DNA from: Candidatus Planktophila sp.
GTDB lineage: Bacteria; Actinomycetota; Actinomycetes; Nanopelagicales; Nanopelagicaceae
DNA: 64,000 bases
NCBI GenBank assembly: GCA_017858325.1
Contig: JAFMBT010000004.1
Location: 27,284-91,283 of the forward strand
Reading direction: 5' to 3'
The notes under the pieces were generated by a model. It did not search any database and was not told the origin of the DNA. It saw only the letters and a program-made list of their open reading frames with translations. A program made the position numbers and the translations under genes. The first letter of the stretch is position 1. Each line of letters begins with the position of its first letter. Shown in pieces: positions 47,645-58,547 of this stretch.

Positions 47645-47703
47645 GGTGGCATTCTGCCCTAGATATCCGCAAGAGGGAAGAAGTAGATAGGTATGGTGCC
47701 ACC

Positions 47704-48423
47704 ATGGCTGAAGAAGTGATCTATCGTGATGATGTCTCTGTTGAATTAATTAAAGCGAGTGCAAGTGATGCAGATGTAATTTGGGCTGCCCGAGTATCAA
47801 CTGCTGGTGAACAATCACTGGATGAGATCGGTGAAGATCCCGCTCGTTCAGCCGGACTCATCAATTACTTAGCTCGCGAACGTCACGGTTCACCATTTGA
47901 ACATACATCAATGACTTTTTTTATCTCAGCCCCCATCTTCGTCTTTCGTGAATTTATGCGCCATCGCATCGCTTCCTATAATGAAGAGAGTGGGCGTTAT
48001 CGCGAGCTCAAGCCAGTTTTTTACATTCCATCTAAGGAGCGCAAATTAGTCCAAGTAGGAAAGACAGGCGCTTATACATTTGAAGATGGAACGCAAGAGC
48101 AATTTGATATATCGGTCTCTGCTATGAAACAGGCTTACCTGGCTGCCTACGATAGCTATCAAAAGATGCTTGATGCTGGCGTTGCACGTGAGGTAGCGCG
48201 CGTTGTCTTGCCAGTTGCCACCTACTCATCTATGTATGTCACAATGAATGCTCGTGCGCTCATGAATTTTCTTTCGCTGCGCACTGCTCGTGAGGGATCA
48301 CACTTTCCAAGCTACCCACAACGTGAGATAGAAATGGTGGCTGAAAAAATGGAAGCAGAATTTGCCGCATTAATGCCCCTTACATACGGGGCATTTGAAA
48401 AGTCAGGGCGAATTGCACCGTAA
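47704..48423 (+). CDS. thyX: FAD-dependent thymidylate synthase
   Basis: FREFMRHRIASYNEESGRYRE ThyX motif; ATG 47704 preceded by TATGGT-N6. Confidence 0.96.
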   Translation: MAEEVIYRDDVSVELIKASASDADVIWAARVSTAGEQSLDEIGEDPARSAGLINYLARERHGSPFEHTSMTFFISAPIFVFREFMRHRIASYNEESGRYRELKPVFYIPSKERKLVQVGKTGAYTFEDGTQEQFDISVSAMKQAYLAAYDSYQKMLDAGVAREVARVVLPVATYSSMYVTMNARALMNFLSLRTAREGSHFPSYPQREIEMVAEKMEAEFAALMPLTYGAFEKSGRIAP

Positions 48424-48470
48424 GTTCGTTCTAAATCTGCGCCATCGTTGAAAGGTGCAGTCGGGCACGG

Positions 48471-48476
48471 TAGGGT
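48471..48476 (+). promoter_or_regulatory. Candidate -10 box TAGGGT, 6 nt before dapA ATG (leaderless)
   Basis: TAGGGT-N6-ATG. Confidence 0.4.
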
Positions 48477-48482
48477 GTTGCA

Positions 48483-49373
48483 ATGTTAATAACCGCGCCT
48501 TTCGGACGCCTCATGACTGCAATGGTGACCCCATTTACCGCTGACGGGTCAATAGATTGGGATGGCGTTGCAGGCCTTGCTCACCACTTAGCAGAACATG
48601 GCCATGATGCCATCGCTGTTAATGGAACAACAGGTGAAGCGCCTACGACAAAGTCTTCTGAAAAACTTGAGATTATTAAAGTTGTAAAGAACGCCGTAGG
48701 TTCGCGAGTGAAGGTGCTTTCCGGAGCTGGTGATAATGAGACTTCTTACACCGTAGAACAGGCAAAACGTTCTGCCGATGCTGGTGCCGATGGCTTACTC
48801 ATCGTTGCTCCGTACTATAACAAGCCACCGCAAGCAGGAATCGAGGCGCACTTCAAGGCTGTTGCTGCCGCAACCGATCTTCCCATCATGATGTATGACA
48901 TTCCTGGTCGGACAGGCGTTGAAATTGAGAGCGATACGATCATGCGGCTCTTCGAACTTCCTAATATCGTTGCCTTAAAAGATGCCAAAGGAAATCTTGC
49001 GGCGACATCTGATGTGATTGCACGTTCTGGCATTCCGGTCTATTCAGGTGATGACATTCTCAACCTGCCATTCCTTTCTATTGGTGCAGTTGGTTTCGTA
49101 TCGGTCTGCGGACACACCGTCGGCAGTGAACTCAAAGCGATGCTGGAGGCTTGGTTTGCGGGGGATACCGCCCGAGCACTCGAAATTCATCAGAAGTTGA
49201 TTCCAGTCTTTAAGGGCACGTTTAGAACGCAAGGTGCGATTTTGACAAAGGCTGCGATGAATTTAATGGGACTACCTGGTGGAACCACACGTCTTCCACT
49301 TGTTGATGCCACGCCTGCACAGATAGCTACTCTGCGAGAAGATCTCATCGCAGGTGGTGTGCAACTTGGCTAA
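48483..49373 (+). CDS. dapA: 4-hydroxy-tetrahydrodipicolinate synthase
   Basis: AVNGTTGEAPTTKSSEKLEI, YYNKPPQAGIEAHFKAV, YDIPGRTGV. Confidence 0.96.
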   Translation: MLITAPFGRLMTAMVTPFTADGSIDWDGVAGLAHHLAEHGHDAIAVNGTTGEAPTTKSSEKLEIIKVVKNAVGSRVKVLSGAGDNETSYTVEQAKRSADAGADGLLIVAPYYNKPPQAGIEAHFKAVAAATDLPIMMYDIPGRTGVEIESDTIMRLFELPNIVALKDAKGNLAATSDVIARSGIPVYSGDDILNLPFLSIGAVGFVSVCGHTVGSELKAMLEAWFAGDTARALEIHQKLIPVFKGTFRTQGAILTKAAMNLMGLPGGTTRLPLVDATPAQIATLREDLIAGGVQLG

Positions 49374-49385
49374 TGTAAATCACAT

Positions 49386-51068
49386 ATGACAAATCCTCAT
49401 CCTGGTCTAGGAACTCCGCCCAAACTTCCAACAGGTGGAATGCGCATAGTCGCACTTGGCGGCATTGCTGAAATCGGTCGCAATATGACTGTCTATGAGA
49501 CAAAGGGAAAACTCCTAGTAGTTGATTGCGGAGTTCTCTTTCCTGAGGATAACCAGCCAGGTATTGATTTAATATTGCCTGACTTTTCCTACATTCGAGA
49601 GCGCCTCAATGATGTCATCGGAATTGTTCTTACCCACGGCCACGAAGATCACATTGGAGCCGTTCCCTATCTCTTGCGTGAACGTGGTGATATCCCTGTC
49701 TATGGATCACCTTTAACACTTGCGCTGATTACCGCCAAACTTAAAGAACATCGAATTACCGCGCTCACTCGCGAAGTTAGCGAAGGAATGACAGAAGATA
49801 TTGGTCCATTTGAATTGGAATTTGTTGCAGTCAATCACTCAATTCCAGATGCTCTTGCAATCTCAATTCGAACAGATGCCGGCCGGGTGCTACACACCGG
49901 TGATTTCAAGATGGATCAGCTACCACTCGATGGACGCCTTACCGATCTTCGAACCTTTGCAACGATGGGCGAAGAAGGCGTTGATATTTTTCTCGTTGAT
50001 TCAACAAATGCTGATGTCCCTGGATTTACCCCTTCGGAACGCGAAATCATGCCGGCGCTGCACCGAGTCATCGCATCAACAAAGAGGCGAGTCATCGTTG
50101 CATCATTTTCTTCCCACGTGCACCGTGTGCAGCAGGTAATTGATGTGGCTGCCGAGAACGGACGAAAGATTGTCTTCATAGGTAGATCAATGGTGCGCAA
50201 TATGAAAATTGCGCAAGATATGGGCTATCTCACCATCCCACCTAATATGGTCCTTGATTCAAAAGATCTCGAGAACTATGGCGATGATGTTGTGTTGATC
50301 TGCACAGGATCACAAGGAGAGCCGATGGCAGCGCTTTCGCGCATGGCAAATGGTGATCATCAAATACGAGTCGGTGAAGGTGACACAGTAATTCTGGCTT
50401 CCTCATTGATTCCAGGAAATGAGAACTCAGTCTTTAGGGTGATTAATGAGCTCACTCGCTTTGGTGCAAAAGTTGTTCATAAAGCGAATGCGATGGTCCA
50501 TGTCTCTGGCCACGCTGCCGCTGGCGAGTTGTTGTACTGCTACAACATAGTTAAGCCAAAGTATGTAATTCCTGTTCACGGTGAGTGGCGACATTTGAAG
50601 GCAAATGCTCAGCTGGCAATCGAATCAGGTGTTCCACGGGAGAACGCATTTATTATCGAAAATGGAATAGTTGTCGACCTCATAGATCATGTCGCCGAAG
50701 TTGTCGGCTCAGTTCCCTGCGGATTTGTTTATGTAGACGGCCAAAGCATTGGTGATATTACAGAGTCTTCTTTGAAGGATCGCCGCATCCTTGGCGAAGA
50801 AGGTTTTATCTCTGTCTTTGTTGTGGTTGAGGCGCAGAGTGGGAAGATTATTTCTGGTCCTGATATTCATGCACGTGGCTTTAATGAAGATGAAGCTCTC
50901 TTTGATGAAGTGAAGAAAGAGATTGAGAAGGCGCTAGCACGCTCGGTTGCCGATGGAATAGATGGAACCCATCAACTACAACAGGTTGTTCGTCGAACCA
51001 TAGGTAATTGGGTGGGTCAAAAACATCGACGCCGTCCGATGATTGTTCCCGTAGTTGTTGAGGTCTAA
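49386..51068 (+). CDS. rnj: Ribonuclease J
   Basis: Metallo-beta-lactamase/beta-CASP: LTHGHEDHIGAVPYLL, HTGDFK, HVSGHAAAGEL. Confidence 0.95.
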   Translation: MTNPHPGLGTPPKLPTGGMRIVALGGIAEIGRNMTVYETKGKLLVVDCGVLFPEDNQPGIDLILPDFSYIRERLNDVIGIVLTHGHEDHIGAVPYLLRERGDIPVYGSPLTLALITAKLKEHRITALTREVSEGMTEDIGPFELEFVAVNHSIPDALAISIRTDAGRVLHTGDFKMDQLPLDGRLTDLRTFATMGEEGVDIFLVDSTNADVPGFTPSEREIMPALHRVIASTKRRVIVASFSSHVHRVQQVIDVAAENGRKIVFIGRSMVRNMKIAQDMGYLTIPPNMVLDSKDLENYGDDVVLICTGSQGEPMAALSRMANGDHQIRVGEGDTVILASSLIPGNENSVFRVINELTRFGAKVVHKANAMVHVSGHAAAGELLYCYNIVKPKYVIPVHGEWRHLKANAQLAIESGVPRENAFIIENGIVVDLIDHVAEVVGSVPCGFVYVDGQSIGDITESSLKDRRILGEEGFISVFVVVEAQSGKIISGPDIHARGFNEDEALFDEVKKEIEKALARSVADGIDGTHQLQQVVRRTIGNWVGQKHRRRPMIVPVVVEV

Positions 51069-51085
51069 CTGATAATATAAAAGGT

Positions 51086-53407
51086 GTGGCCAAGAAAAAG
51101 ACTCGCACTCGACAAGGATCTTCCTTCCTTTCAGTAGTCGGTCGTGCCATCAGTAAGGTCTGGTCCACACTCGCCGCGGCCATTGGATCAAGCGTTAGAT
51201 TTCTCGCTCGTGGCGCAAAGGATTTAGATCCTGCCCATAGGCGTGATGGAGCTGGACTGCTCATTATTGTTCTTGCCTTCGCGGCCCTGCTTGGAACGTG
51301 GTTTAAATCAGAGAGCATCTTAAGTGACCTGCTCTACGCAATTTTCTATGGAGCATTTGGGAAAATTGGATTTTTCGCACCAATTATTCTCGCTTACTTT
51401 GGAATTCGTATCTTTAGAAACCCGCAAGATTCAAAATCCTTGGGGCGGATAGTAATTGGATCCTTGATTCTTCTCATCTCCGCCACTGGATTCATTCATT
51501 TGATTTCTGGCTTTGCAATTCCTTCAGATGGAGCAACTGATATGCGCAGCGGGGGAGGGCTTCTAGGTTATTCAGTCGCCTTCCCATTAGAACTCTTAAT
51601 GACTGATGTTCTGGCTCGTCCATTTCTTGTGCTCTTATTTCTCTTCGGGTTACTAGTAGTAACAGCAACTCCTTTCTCTGCGGTACTGGCTAAGGCTCGT
51701 TCACTCTTCTCTTGGATCTGGAATAAGCGCCCTGAACGAACCGAGCAAGAGTTCGAGATAACAGATACCCCACCATTTGATACCCCAGTTGTTGCTTGGC
51801 ATAACGATCCTGCCGAGGATGAGATAGATGAAGATGAATTTGATCAAGAGTTCACAGTTGAGATACCGCAACTAACCCCAGTAGCTCCTGCTACGGGTAC
51901 AGGGGTTGGAAAGCGAATTGAGCAATTACTTCTTACAGGAGATTCAACGTACGAGTTACCTTCACAAGACTTGCTTCGGACTGGGCCTGCATTCAAGAGT
52001 AAGAGCAAGGCCAACGAGACAGTCGTCGCTGCGTTGACTGAGGTATTTAAACAATTTGAAATTGATGCCGAAGTTACTGGATTTATGCGCGGCCCGACTG
52101 TTACGCGATATGAGGTAGAGCTGGGAAACGCGGTAAAGGTTGAGCGCATCACGGCACTTGCCAAGAATATTTCATATGCCGTAGCCAGCAGTGATGTTCG
52201 CATCCTCTCTCCAATTCCAGGAAAATCTGCTGTGGGAATAGAGATACCGAATGCTGATCGTGAAATAGTTGCTTTAGGCGATGTTATGCGCTCATCGGTG
52301 GCAGGACAAGATCATCACCCAATGCTGGTTGCTCTCGGCAAAGATGTTGAGGGTAATTTTGTCTGTGCGAACTTAGCAAAAATGCCACATTTACTTGTGG
52401 CTGGTGCAACCGGTGCCGGAAAATCTTCCATGATCAATGCGATGATCTCTTCGATTTTAATGCGGGCAACTCCTGATGAAGTGCGGCTAGTGTTAATTGA
52501 CCCGAAGCGCGTTGAATTGACGGCCTATGAAGGAATTCCACACCTGATCACTCCAATCATTACTCATCCGAAGAAAGCTGCAGATGCGCTGACATGGGTC
52601 GTTCGCGAAATGGATTTACGTTATGAAGACCTTTCAACTTTTGGTTTCAGACATATCGATGACTTCAACAAGGCGGTACGCGCAGGCAAGGTAAAGCCAA
52701 CAGAGGGCAGTGACAGAATTGTTGAGCCATACCCATATCTCTTGGTGATTATTGATGAGTTAGCAGATCTCATGATGGTTGCTGCCCGTGAGGTAGAAGA
52801 GTCGGTTGTTCGTATCACTCAACTTGCCCGCTCTGCTGGTATCCATTTAGTTTTGGCAACCCAGCGCCCAAGCGTTGACGTCGTTACTGGGTTGATCAAA
52901 GCAAATGTTCCATCGCGACTTTCTTTTGCAACGTCATCTCTTGCAGACAGTAGAGTGATCTTGGATAGTCCAGGTGCGGAAAAACTTGTCGGTCAGGGTG
53001 ATGGACTCTTTATTCCCATGGGTGCATCGCGCGCGATTCGAATTCAAGGGGCATATATTTCTGAACGAGAGATTGAAGCAATTGTTGGCCATGTAAAGAA
53101 GCAGTTATCACCACGATATCGAGAAGATGTCACGGCAGCTCCTGTGACAAATAAACAGATTGATAAAGAGATCGGAGATGATCTTGATCTTCTCTGCCAA
53201 GCTGTCGAACTCGTCGTCGGTACCCAGTTTGGCTCTACCTCTATGTTGCAACGTAAACTGCGAGTCGGTTTTGCTAAAGCGGGGCGCTTAATGGATTTGA
53301 TGGAGTCTCGCGGAATCGTGGGCCCTTCCGAAGGTTCGAAGGCACGCGTAGTGATGATTAAGGCTGAGGAACTTGACTCAGTCTTAGCGACTCTTCGCAA
53401 CTACTGA
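51086..53407 (+). CDS. ftsK: DNA translocase FtsK/SpoIIIE
   Basis: N-terminal TM segments, GATGAGKSSMINAMI Walker A, C-terminal gamma-type winged helix. Confidence 0.95.
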   Translation: MAKKKTRTRQGSSFLSVVGRAISKVWSTLAAAIGSSVRFLARGAKDLDPAHRRDGAGLLIIVLAFAALLGTWFKSESILSDLLYAIFYGAFGKIGFFAPIILAYFGIRIFRNPQDSKSLGRIVIGSLILLISATGFIHLISGFAIPSDGATDMRSGGGLLGYSVAFPLELLMTDVLARPFLVLLFLFGLLVVTATPFSAVLAKARSLFSWIWNKRPERTEQEFEITDTPPFDTPVVAWHNDPAEDEIDEDEFDQEFTVEIPQLTPVAPATGTGVGKRIEQLLLTGDSTYELPSQDLLRTGPAFKSKSKANETVVAALTEVFKQFEIDAEVTGFMRGPTVTRYEVELGNAVKVERITALAKNISYAVASSDVRILSPIPGKSAVGIEIPNADREIVALGDVMRSSVAGQDHHPMLVALGKDVEGNFVCANLAKMPHLLVAGATGAGKSSMINAMISSILMRATPDEVRLVLIDPKRVELTAYEGIPHLITPIITHPKKAADALTWVVREMDLRYEDLSTFGFRHIDDFNKAVRAGKVKPTEGSDRIVEPYPYLLVIIDELADLMMVAAREVEESVVRITQLARSAGIHLVLATQRPSVDVVTGLIKANVPSRLSFATSSLADSRVILDSPGAEKLVGQGDGLFIPMGASRAIRIQGAYISEREIEAIVGHVKKQLSPRYREDVTAAPVTNKQIDKEIGDDLDLLCQAVELVVGTQFGSTSMLQRKLRVGFAKAGRLMDLMESRGIVGPSEGSKARVVMIKAEELDSVLATLRNY

Positions 53408-53521
53408 TCTCACCCTTAAGGTAAAAATATCACCCGATCTACTATGGCCTGATCGGTAGGCATCACCCTACACTTTAACAGTGGGGAGAGTTCTCACGCT
53501 TTACTTTTTTAGATTGTTGGT

Positions 53522-54262
53522 GTGATGACGCTAGGCGAGGCAATACGTAAAGCACGCGAAGACGCGGGCTTGAGTATTGACGAACTCGCACGGATAGTCG
53601 TTTTAAGATCTCGGCTGCTCACCGATATGGAGAGCAATGATTTTACACAATGTGGTGGTGATGCCTACGCCCGAGGGCATTTAAGAAATATTGCGCTGGC
53701 CACACATGCATCTTCACAGGAGTTTATCGCTCTTTATAACGCAGAACACTCCACAGATTCCCGTTCTATCCATTCACAGCTAGTTGATAATAATGCCGCA
53801 GCAATCAAGGGCGAGAATCGACGAATGTCGTGGAAAGCGTTGGTTTCGGTATCTCTTTCAATTGTTGTCCTGATAGGCGTTGTCCAGTTTGCACTCGATA
53901 ACGTGGAAGGCGACGATGTTGCCATACCGCTAGTGATCGAGTCACCTGAACCATCTAATGCACCGAGTGTTGAGGCGATCCAAACCCCTACACCTGCAAC
54001 AGAAGTTACGCCTGCAACTTCTGGAGTATCACTTGTGATTACCGCCGCCCGCGGGGATTCAAGAATTCATGTTGTGGCATCAGGTGAAACGCTATACAGA
54101 GGACTACTTCTGCAAGGTGAAGAGAAGAGTTTTACAGACCGTGCATCACTCGCAATTTATCTATCTAATGCAGGAGATGTGGATTTAACTCTTAATGGTG
54201 AGAAATTAGCGCCACTAGGCGGTCGAAATGAAGAGATACGCAAGAGTTTTTGGGCTAAGTAG
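53522..54262 (+). CDS. RodZ-like helix-turn-helix membrane protein
   Basis: LGEAIRKAREDAGLSIDELARIVVLRSRLLTDMESNDF HTH_25-like, one TM segment, DUF4115-like C-terminus; preceded by TAGATT-N6-GTG. Confidence 0.8.
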   Translation: MMTLGEAIRKAREDAGLSIDELARIVVLRSRLLTDMESNDFTQCGGDAYARGHLRNIALATHASSQEFIALYNAEHSTDSRSIHSQLVDNNAAAIKGENRRMSWKALVSVSLSIVVLIGVVQFALDNVEGDDVAIPLVIESPEPSNAPSVEAIQTPTPATEVTPATSGVSLVITAARGDSRIHVVASGETLYRGLLLQGEEKSFTDRASLAIYLSNAGDVDLTLNGEKLAPLGGRNEEIRKSFWAK

Positions 54263-54287
54263 CCCCTCACACTGTACTATCTGACAA

Positions 54288-55670
54288 ATGAGTCGGACAG
54301 TTGCAATAATTACGATGGGTTGCGCCCGAAATGATGTGGACTCCGAAGAACTTGCCGGCAGATTAGAAGCCGATGGCTGGACGCTTGTTGATGATGTCGA
54401 AAGCGCCGAAGTTGCCGTCGTTAATACATGCGGATTCATTGAATCGGCGAAGAAGGATTCAGTTGATGCCCTGTTGGAGGCTAACTCACTGAAGGGGCAT
54501 GGAACTACCCGCGCAGTGGTCGCAGTGGGCTGCATGGCCGAGCGTTATGGAAAAGAGTTAGCCGAAGCGCTTCCGGAGGCAGATGCAATTTTGGGCTTTG
54601 ATGATTATCACGATATTTCAGTTCGCTTGCAATCGATCATCTCAGGTCAATCCCACACATCGCATACACCGCGTGATCGACGCTCACTTTTGCCGATCGC
54701 CCCAGTCGAGCGTGGCAAGGTACGTGATGAGAATTATCAATCATCCCTGGGCGCAGCAGGTGGACTTTTTCGTAAGCGTTTAGATAGCGCGCCATGGGCT
54801 CCGCTGAAGATCGCCTCTGGTTGCGATCGGAGATGTTCTTTCTGCGCGATCCCATATTTCCGTGGCTCATTTATTTCACGTCGCCCAACAGAAGTGCTTA
54901 AGGAGGCCGAGTGGCTAGCCCAGAACGGAGTAAGTGAACTCTTCCTCGTTAGCGAAAACACCACTTCATATGGGAAAGACCTCGGCGATCTCATGCTGAT
55001 GGAGAAAATTCTCCATCAGTTTGGCGAAATTGAAGGAGTTGAACGAGTACGCCTTTCCTATCTTCAGCCAGCTGAGATGCGACCTTCACTATTGCAAGCG
55101 ATAATCTCGACTGAAAAAGTTGCGCCATACTTCGATCTCTCGTTTCAGCATGTCAGTCCTACACTCTTACGCCGCATGCGCAGATTCGGCGATAGCGAGA
55201 AATTTCTCCATCTCATTACACAGATTAGAGCGCTCTCTCCAGATGCTGGAATCAGATCTAATTTTATCGTTGGCTTTCCTGGTGAAACTCAAGCAGATTT
55301 TGATGCACTCGCTGAATTCATTACCCAAGCAGAGCTGGATGCGATTGGAATCTTTGGGTATTCCGATGAAGATAAGACCGAAGCGCTTGACCTTGCAGAT
55401 AAAGTCGATCTCGAGGTGATTTCAGAGCGAGTGGAATCACTGTCATCTCTTGCCGATGAGATGGTTTCACTTCGAGCAGCATCGAGAATCGGCGAGTATG
55501 TGCGTGTTTTAATCGAAGATGAGGAAAATCAAGAGGGGCGTGCCGCCCATCAGGGTCCTGAAGTTGATGGAACAACATCATTTGTAGGTACATCCTTTAG
55601 GGTAGGGGACTATGTTGATGGAGTTGTCACCCAATCACTTGGCGTTGATCTGGTGGCTGTAGTCAAATGA
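54288..55670 (+). CDS. rimO: Ribosomal protein S12 methylthiotransferase
   Basis: MTTase N-domain [15 protein letters not shown]; radical [22 protein letters not shown]. Confidence 0.95.
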   Translation: MSRTVAIITMGCARNDVDSEELAGRLEADGWTLVDDVESAEVAVVNTCGFIESAKKDSVDALLEANSLKGHGTTRAVVAVGCMAERYGKELAEALPEADAILGFDDYHDISVRLQSIISGQSHTSHTPRDRRSLLPIAPVERGKVRDENYQSSLGAAGGLFRKRLDSAPWAPLKIASGCDRRCSFCAIPYFRGSFISRRPTEVLKEAEWLAQNGVSELFLVSENTTSYGKDLGDLMLMEKILHQFGEIEGVERVRLSYLQPAEMRPSLLQAIISTEKVAPYFDLSFQHVSPTLLRRMRRFGDSEKFLHLITQIRALSPDAGIRSNFIVGFPGETQADFDALAEFITQAELDAIGIFGYSDEDKTEALDLADKVDLEVISERVESLSSLADEMVSLRAASRIGEYVRVLIEDEENQEGRAAHQGPEVDGTTSFVGTSFRVGDYVDGVVTQSLGVDLVAVVK

Positions 55671-56200
55671 AAAAGTATTTTTCTCCCAACGTCATCACTA
55701 TGGGACGAATTCTCCTCATTCCATTCGGTGTCTATGCAATTTTTAAAAATGGAGGAGATGATTCGACTTGGCAGGTTATCGCATGGACTATCTACTTCTT
55801 TCTTGGTCTCTCTGATTTACTCGATGGATACCTTGCTCGGGCCACTAATCAGGTGAGTGAGCTCGGTAAATTCCTTGATCCAGTTGCTGATAAAGCTTTG
55901 ATCGGATCAGCGATGATCTCTCTGTCGATCCTTGGGCGCTTTCCTTGGTGGATTACTGTAGTGATTCTGGCGCGCGAGATTGGGATAACACTCTTTAGGT
56001 TAGCTGTGATCAAACGTGGCGTTATCCCTGCTAACCGTGGGGGAAAGATTAAAAGCGCCTTCCAAAGCTTTGGTGTTGGCTTCTTTATGTTACCGATGCC
56101 GACAGAACTTTTCTGGTTTAGAGATGGCTTTATGGCGATCGCCATTATCCTAACTGTCGTGACAGGATTTACCTATGTACGATTGGCGCTAAAGAATTAG
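55667..56200 (+). CDS. pgsA: CDP-diacylglycerol-glycerol-3-phosphate 3-phosphatidyltransferase
   Basis: CDP-alcohol motif [27 protein letters not shown]. Confidence 0.94.
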   Translation: MKKYFSPNVITMGRILLIPFGVYAIFKNGGDDSTWQVIAWTIYFFLGLSDLLDGYLARATNQVSELGKFLDPVADKALIGSAMISLSILGRFPWWITVVILAREIGITLFRLAVIKRGVIPANRGGKIKSAFQSFGVGFFMLPMPTELFWFRDGFMAIAIILTVVTGFTYVRLALKN

Positions 56201-56242
56201 TCTAATAAAAATAACTATGATGGTAAAAAAGGGGGATAAGAG

Positions 56243-56746
56243 ATGTCACTTGCTCCTGAGATTTCAGTGATTGTAAATGAGATAATTTCTACCCTCGCAG
56301 CGCGCAATGAAACTTTAGCCACTGCAGAATCAATAACCGCTGGTGGCGTAAGTTCGGCAATTACATCAGTTGAAGGCTCATCGCAGATATTTCTGGGAGC
56401 GATAGTGGCCTACCAGAATAAAGTGAAGACAGAGATTCTTGGCGTGAATGCCGCACTCATCGATATACACACTGTTTATAGTCAAGTGATTGCAGTCGAA
56501 ATGGCAGAAGCGGTGCGCAAAAAGTTTGGCTCTACCTGGTCGATTGCAACAACAGGAGTTGCAGGCCCAGGACCCTCAGATGGAATTGCATCTGGCACGG
56601 TATGGGTGGCCATCGATGGCCCGGTCACCCATAATCTTGAACTTTCCCTCTCTGGCGAGCGTGAAAGTGTACGAAACGCCACAGTTGCCACTGCAATTGC
56701 CTCATTTGCGCGTATCCTTAGAGCTCAAACAGTTGAAGGAGGATGA
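56243..56746 (+). CDS. pncC: Nicotinamide-nucleotide amidohydrolase (CinA C-terminal domain)
   Basis: [56 protein letters not shown]. Confidence 0.93.
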   Translation: MSLAPEISVIVNEIISTLAARNETLATAESITAGGVSSAITSVEGSSQIFLGAIVAYQNKVKTEILGVNAALIDIHTVYSQVIAVEMAEAVRKKFGSTWSIATTGVAGPGPSDGIASGTVWVAIDGPVTHNLELSLSGERESVRNATVATAIASFARILRAQTVEGG

Positions 56747-57015
56747 CCATGGCGCTTTTACGCGAAGCTGTCGGTAGCTCTCTTCGCGCTGCCCGCGCAG
56801 AACAATCAAGAACTCTTCGTGATGTCGCACGCGAGGCTCGTGTCTCACTTGGATATCTTTCAGAGGTCGAACGTGGACAGAAAGAAGCGTCATCCGAGCT
56901 CCTTAATTCAATTTGCGAAGCGCTCGGCCTTCAACTTTCAGCGCTCATGAGTGATGTCACTTCACAGATCGCATCGAGCGAGATCGCAAAGCTCACCGTT
57001 GTCGACGCAGCCTAA
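56743..57015 (+). CDS. clgR: XRE-family regulator, ClgR-like
   Basis: [31 protein letters not shown]; pncC-clgR-recA neighbourhood; start may be ATG 56749 after AGGAGG. Confidence 0.85.
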   Translation: MTMALLREAVGSSLRAARAEQSRTLRDVAREARVSLGYLSEVERGQKEASSELLNSICEALGLQLSALMSDVTSQIASSEIAKLTVVDAA

Positions 57016-57526
57016 ATACGCGGCTCAAGGCGCTACTCACCGTCGTACCGAAGAGGCAATACTTTTGGCGACTAAAGATTTGATTGCAGCATCAGGGGCT
57101 TCAAAAATTTCAATGATTGATATTTCGGGGCGATCACAGGTTGCGCGCGCAACTTTATATAACCATTTCAGAGATAAATCAGCGGTTATTCAAGCACTAT
57201 TACAAGCAGAGATTGGCAGGATAATTCAAGAGATGCAGAACGTTGGCACACCTGCAAATGCTCTTGAATTCCTCTCTCGTTCTATCTCGAGCGATCCAGC
57301 CTTGGCTGGACTCCGCATCCATGATCCTTCCTTGTTGGCTCAGCTGCTGATACATAGTGAGCATCCGCTCTATCTCGAATTGGCTCGTGCGATTTTTTCA
57401 TTGACGCAATCACCTAGCGCGACCGGCCTTGCCATGCGCTGGTTGCTGGGACAAGTGTTGCAACCAGTTACACCAGAGCAATCACGAGATCAAGCGGCGC
57501 TACTCGTTGAGAATACTCTCTTCTAG
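56999..57526 (+). CDS. TetR-family transcriptional regulator
   Basis: [52 protein letters not shown]; start uncertain (TTG 56999 chosen). Confidence 0.75.
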   Translation: MSTQPKYAAQGATHRRTEEAILLATKDLIAASGASKISMIDISGRSQVARATLYNHFRDKSAVIQALLQAEIGRIIQEMQNVGTPANALEFLSRSISSDPALAGLRIHDPSLLAQLLIHSEHPLYLELARAIFSLTQSPSATGLAMRWLLGQVLQPVTPEQSRDQAALLVENTLF

Positions 57527-57535
57527 TTTTTTAAG

Positions 57536-57739
57536 ATGATGCGAATCTCTGATCTGCGAGAGCGACTCTCACTTTCGTTTGGCCAGGAATGGGCGTCGTC
57601 ATTTAGCTCTGATATTGCAATTTCGGCTCTTGATAGCCTGACGGTAAATGAAGCCCTAGCCAAGGGGTACGAGGCGCAAGAAATCTGGAGAGCGGTCTGT
57701 AACGAACATCCCGCGCAGACATCTCAATATAAGTATTAG
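57536..57739 (+). CDS. DUF3046 family protein
   Basis: MRISDLRERLSLSFGQEWASSF...AIWRAVCNEHP-like; typical gene next to actinobacterial recA. Confidence 0.8.
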   Translation: MMRISDLRERLSLSFGQEWASSFSSDIAISALDSLTVNEALAKGYEAQEIWRAVCNEHPAQTSQYKY

Positions 57740-57745
57740 CAAGTA

Positions 57746-58303
57746 TTAGATTGCAATCACGTCTAAGATCCACGGATCAGTAACTGTTGGAGGAGTAAGC
57801 GCGCAGGGGTAGGTTTCAGAGACAATTGCATATACATCCTCGGGTGATTTAGCTAGTGAGCGATTTACCAGAAGTATCCGGGCAACTTCCCCCCGAGTTT
57901 TCTTTGACATATGAGTGATTACTTTTCGGACTCCGTCAACGACAGTCGAGACTCGAATCGCAACGGTGGTCTCGAGCGGGGCAACCCACACACCCTGATA
58001 GGTCGATGATCTGCAGTCGATGATGAGATCCTTCTTATACGACGCTAACTTTTTTTCGACAATGGGGCGCATTGCGCTGTTATTAATCTTCTCTTTATAG
58101 TTTTCGATTCGGTCAGTGGGAGAGAGTGCGCCATATTTTGCCGAGATGATGAGAACTGACTTATCGCCGCGAAGCTTGGCGCTGACTGAAAGGCTGGGGT
58201 AATCCAGGGCTTTGTAGAGGACTCCGTTATAGACGGCAATCGCTGGCATTGGCCCTGTGGGTGTCTCTCTCTTGCCTTCAGAAGGTGGGAGCAGGATCAG
58301 CAT
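57746..58303 (-). CDS. yaaA: YaaA family peroxide stress protein
   Basis: MLILLPPSEGKRETPTGP; YaaA/DUF328 architecture; preceded by CAGAAT-N6-ATG. Confidence 0.85.
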   Translation of the reverse strand: MLILLPPSEGKRETPTGPMPAIAVYNGVLYKALDYPSLSVSAKLRGDKSVLIISAKYGALSPTDRIENYKEKINNSAMRPIVEKKLASYKKDLIIDCRSSTYQGVWVAPLETTVAIRVSTVVDGVRKVITHMSKKTRGEVARILLVNRSLAKSPEDVYAIVSETYPCALTPPTVTDPWILDVIAI

Positions 58304-58385
58304 GGCCCCATTCTGGCCTGTGACAGGGATGCACAGGGCGAATCTGCGACACGCCGCCCGTGATGTCAGTGGGGAGTGCTAGTTT

Positions 58386-58401
58386 TCGAACAGGTGTTCG
58401 G
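58386..58401. promoter_or_regulatory. LexA (SOS) box upstream of recA
   Basis: TCGAACAGGTGTTCGG, matches TCGAAC-N4-GTTCGA in all but the last base. Confidence 0.85.
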
Positions 58402-58547
58402 ATACTCTTATACCTGTTCAACCAGAGCGGTTCCATCTTCCGCCCACAGCCCTTCCCAAGATGCTGTGGTCCGTCGGTGGGTCTCCGTACCTTCTGGGCC
58501 GTACCTAACGAATGGCATATGCCAGACGTTCTACCTAAGGAGTGAAA

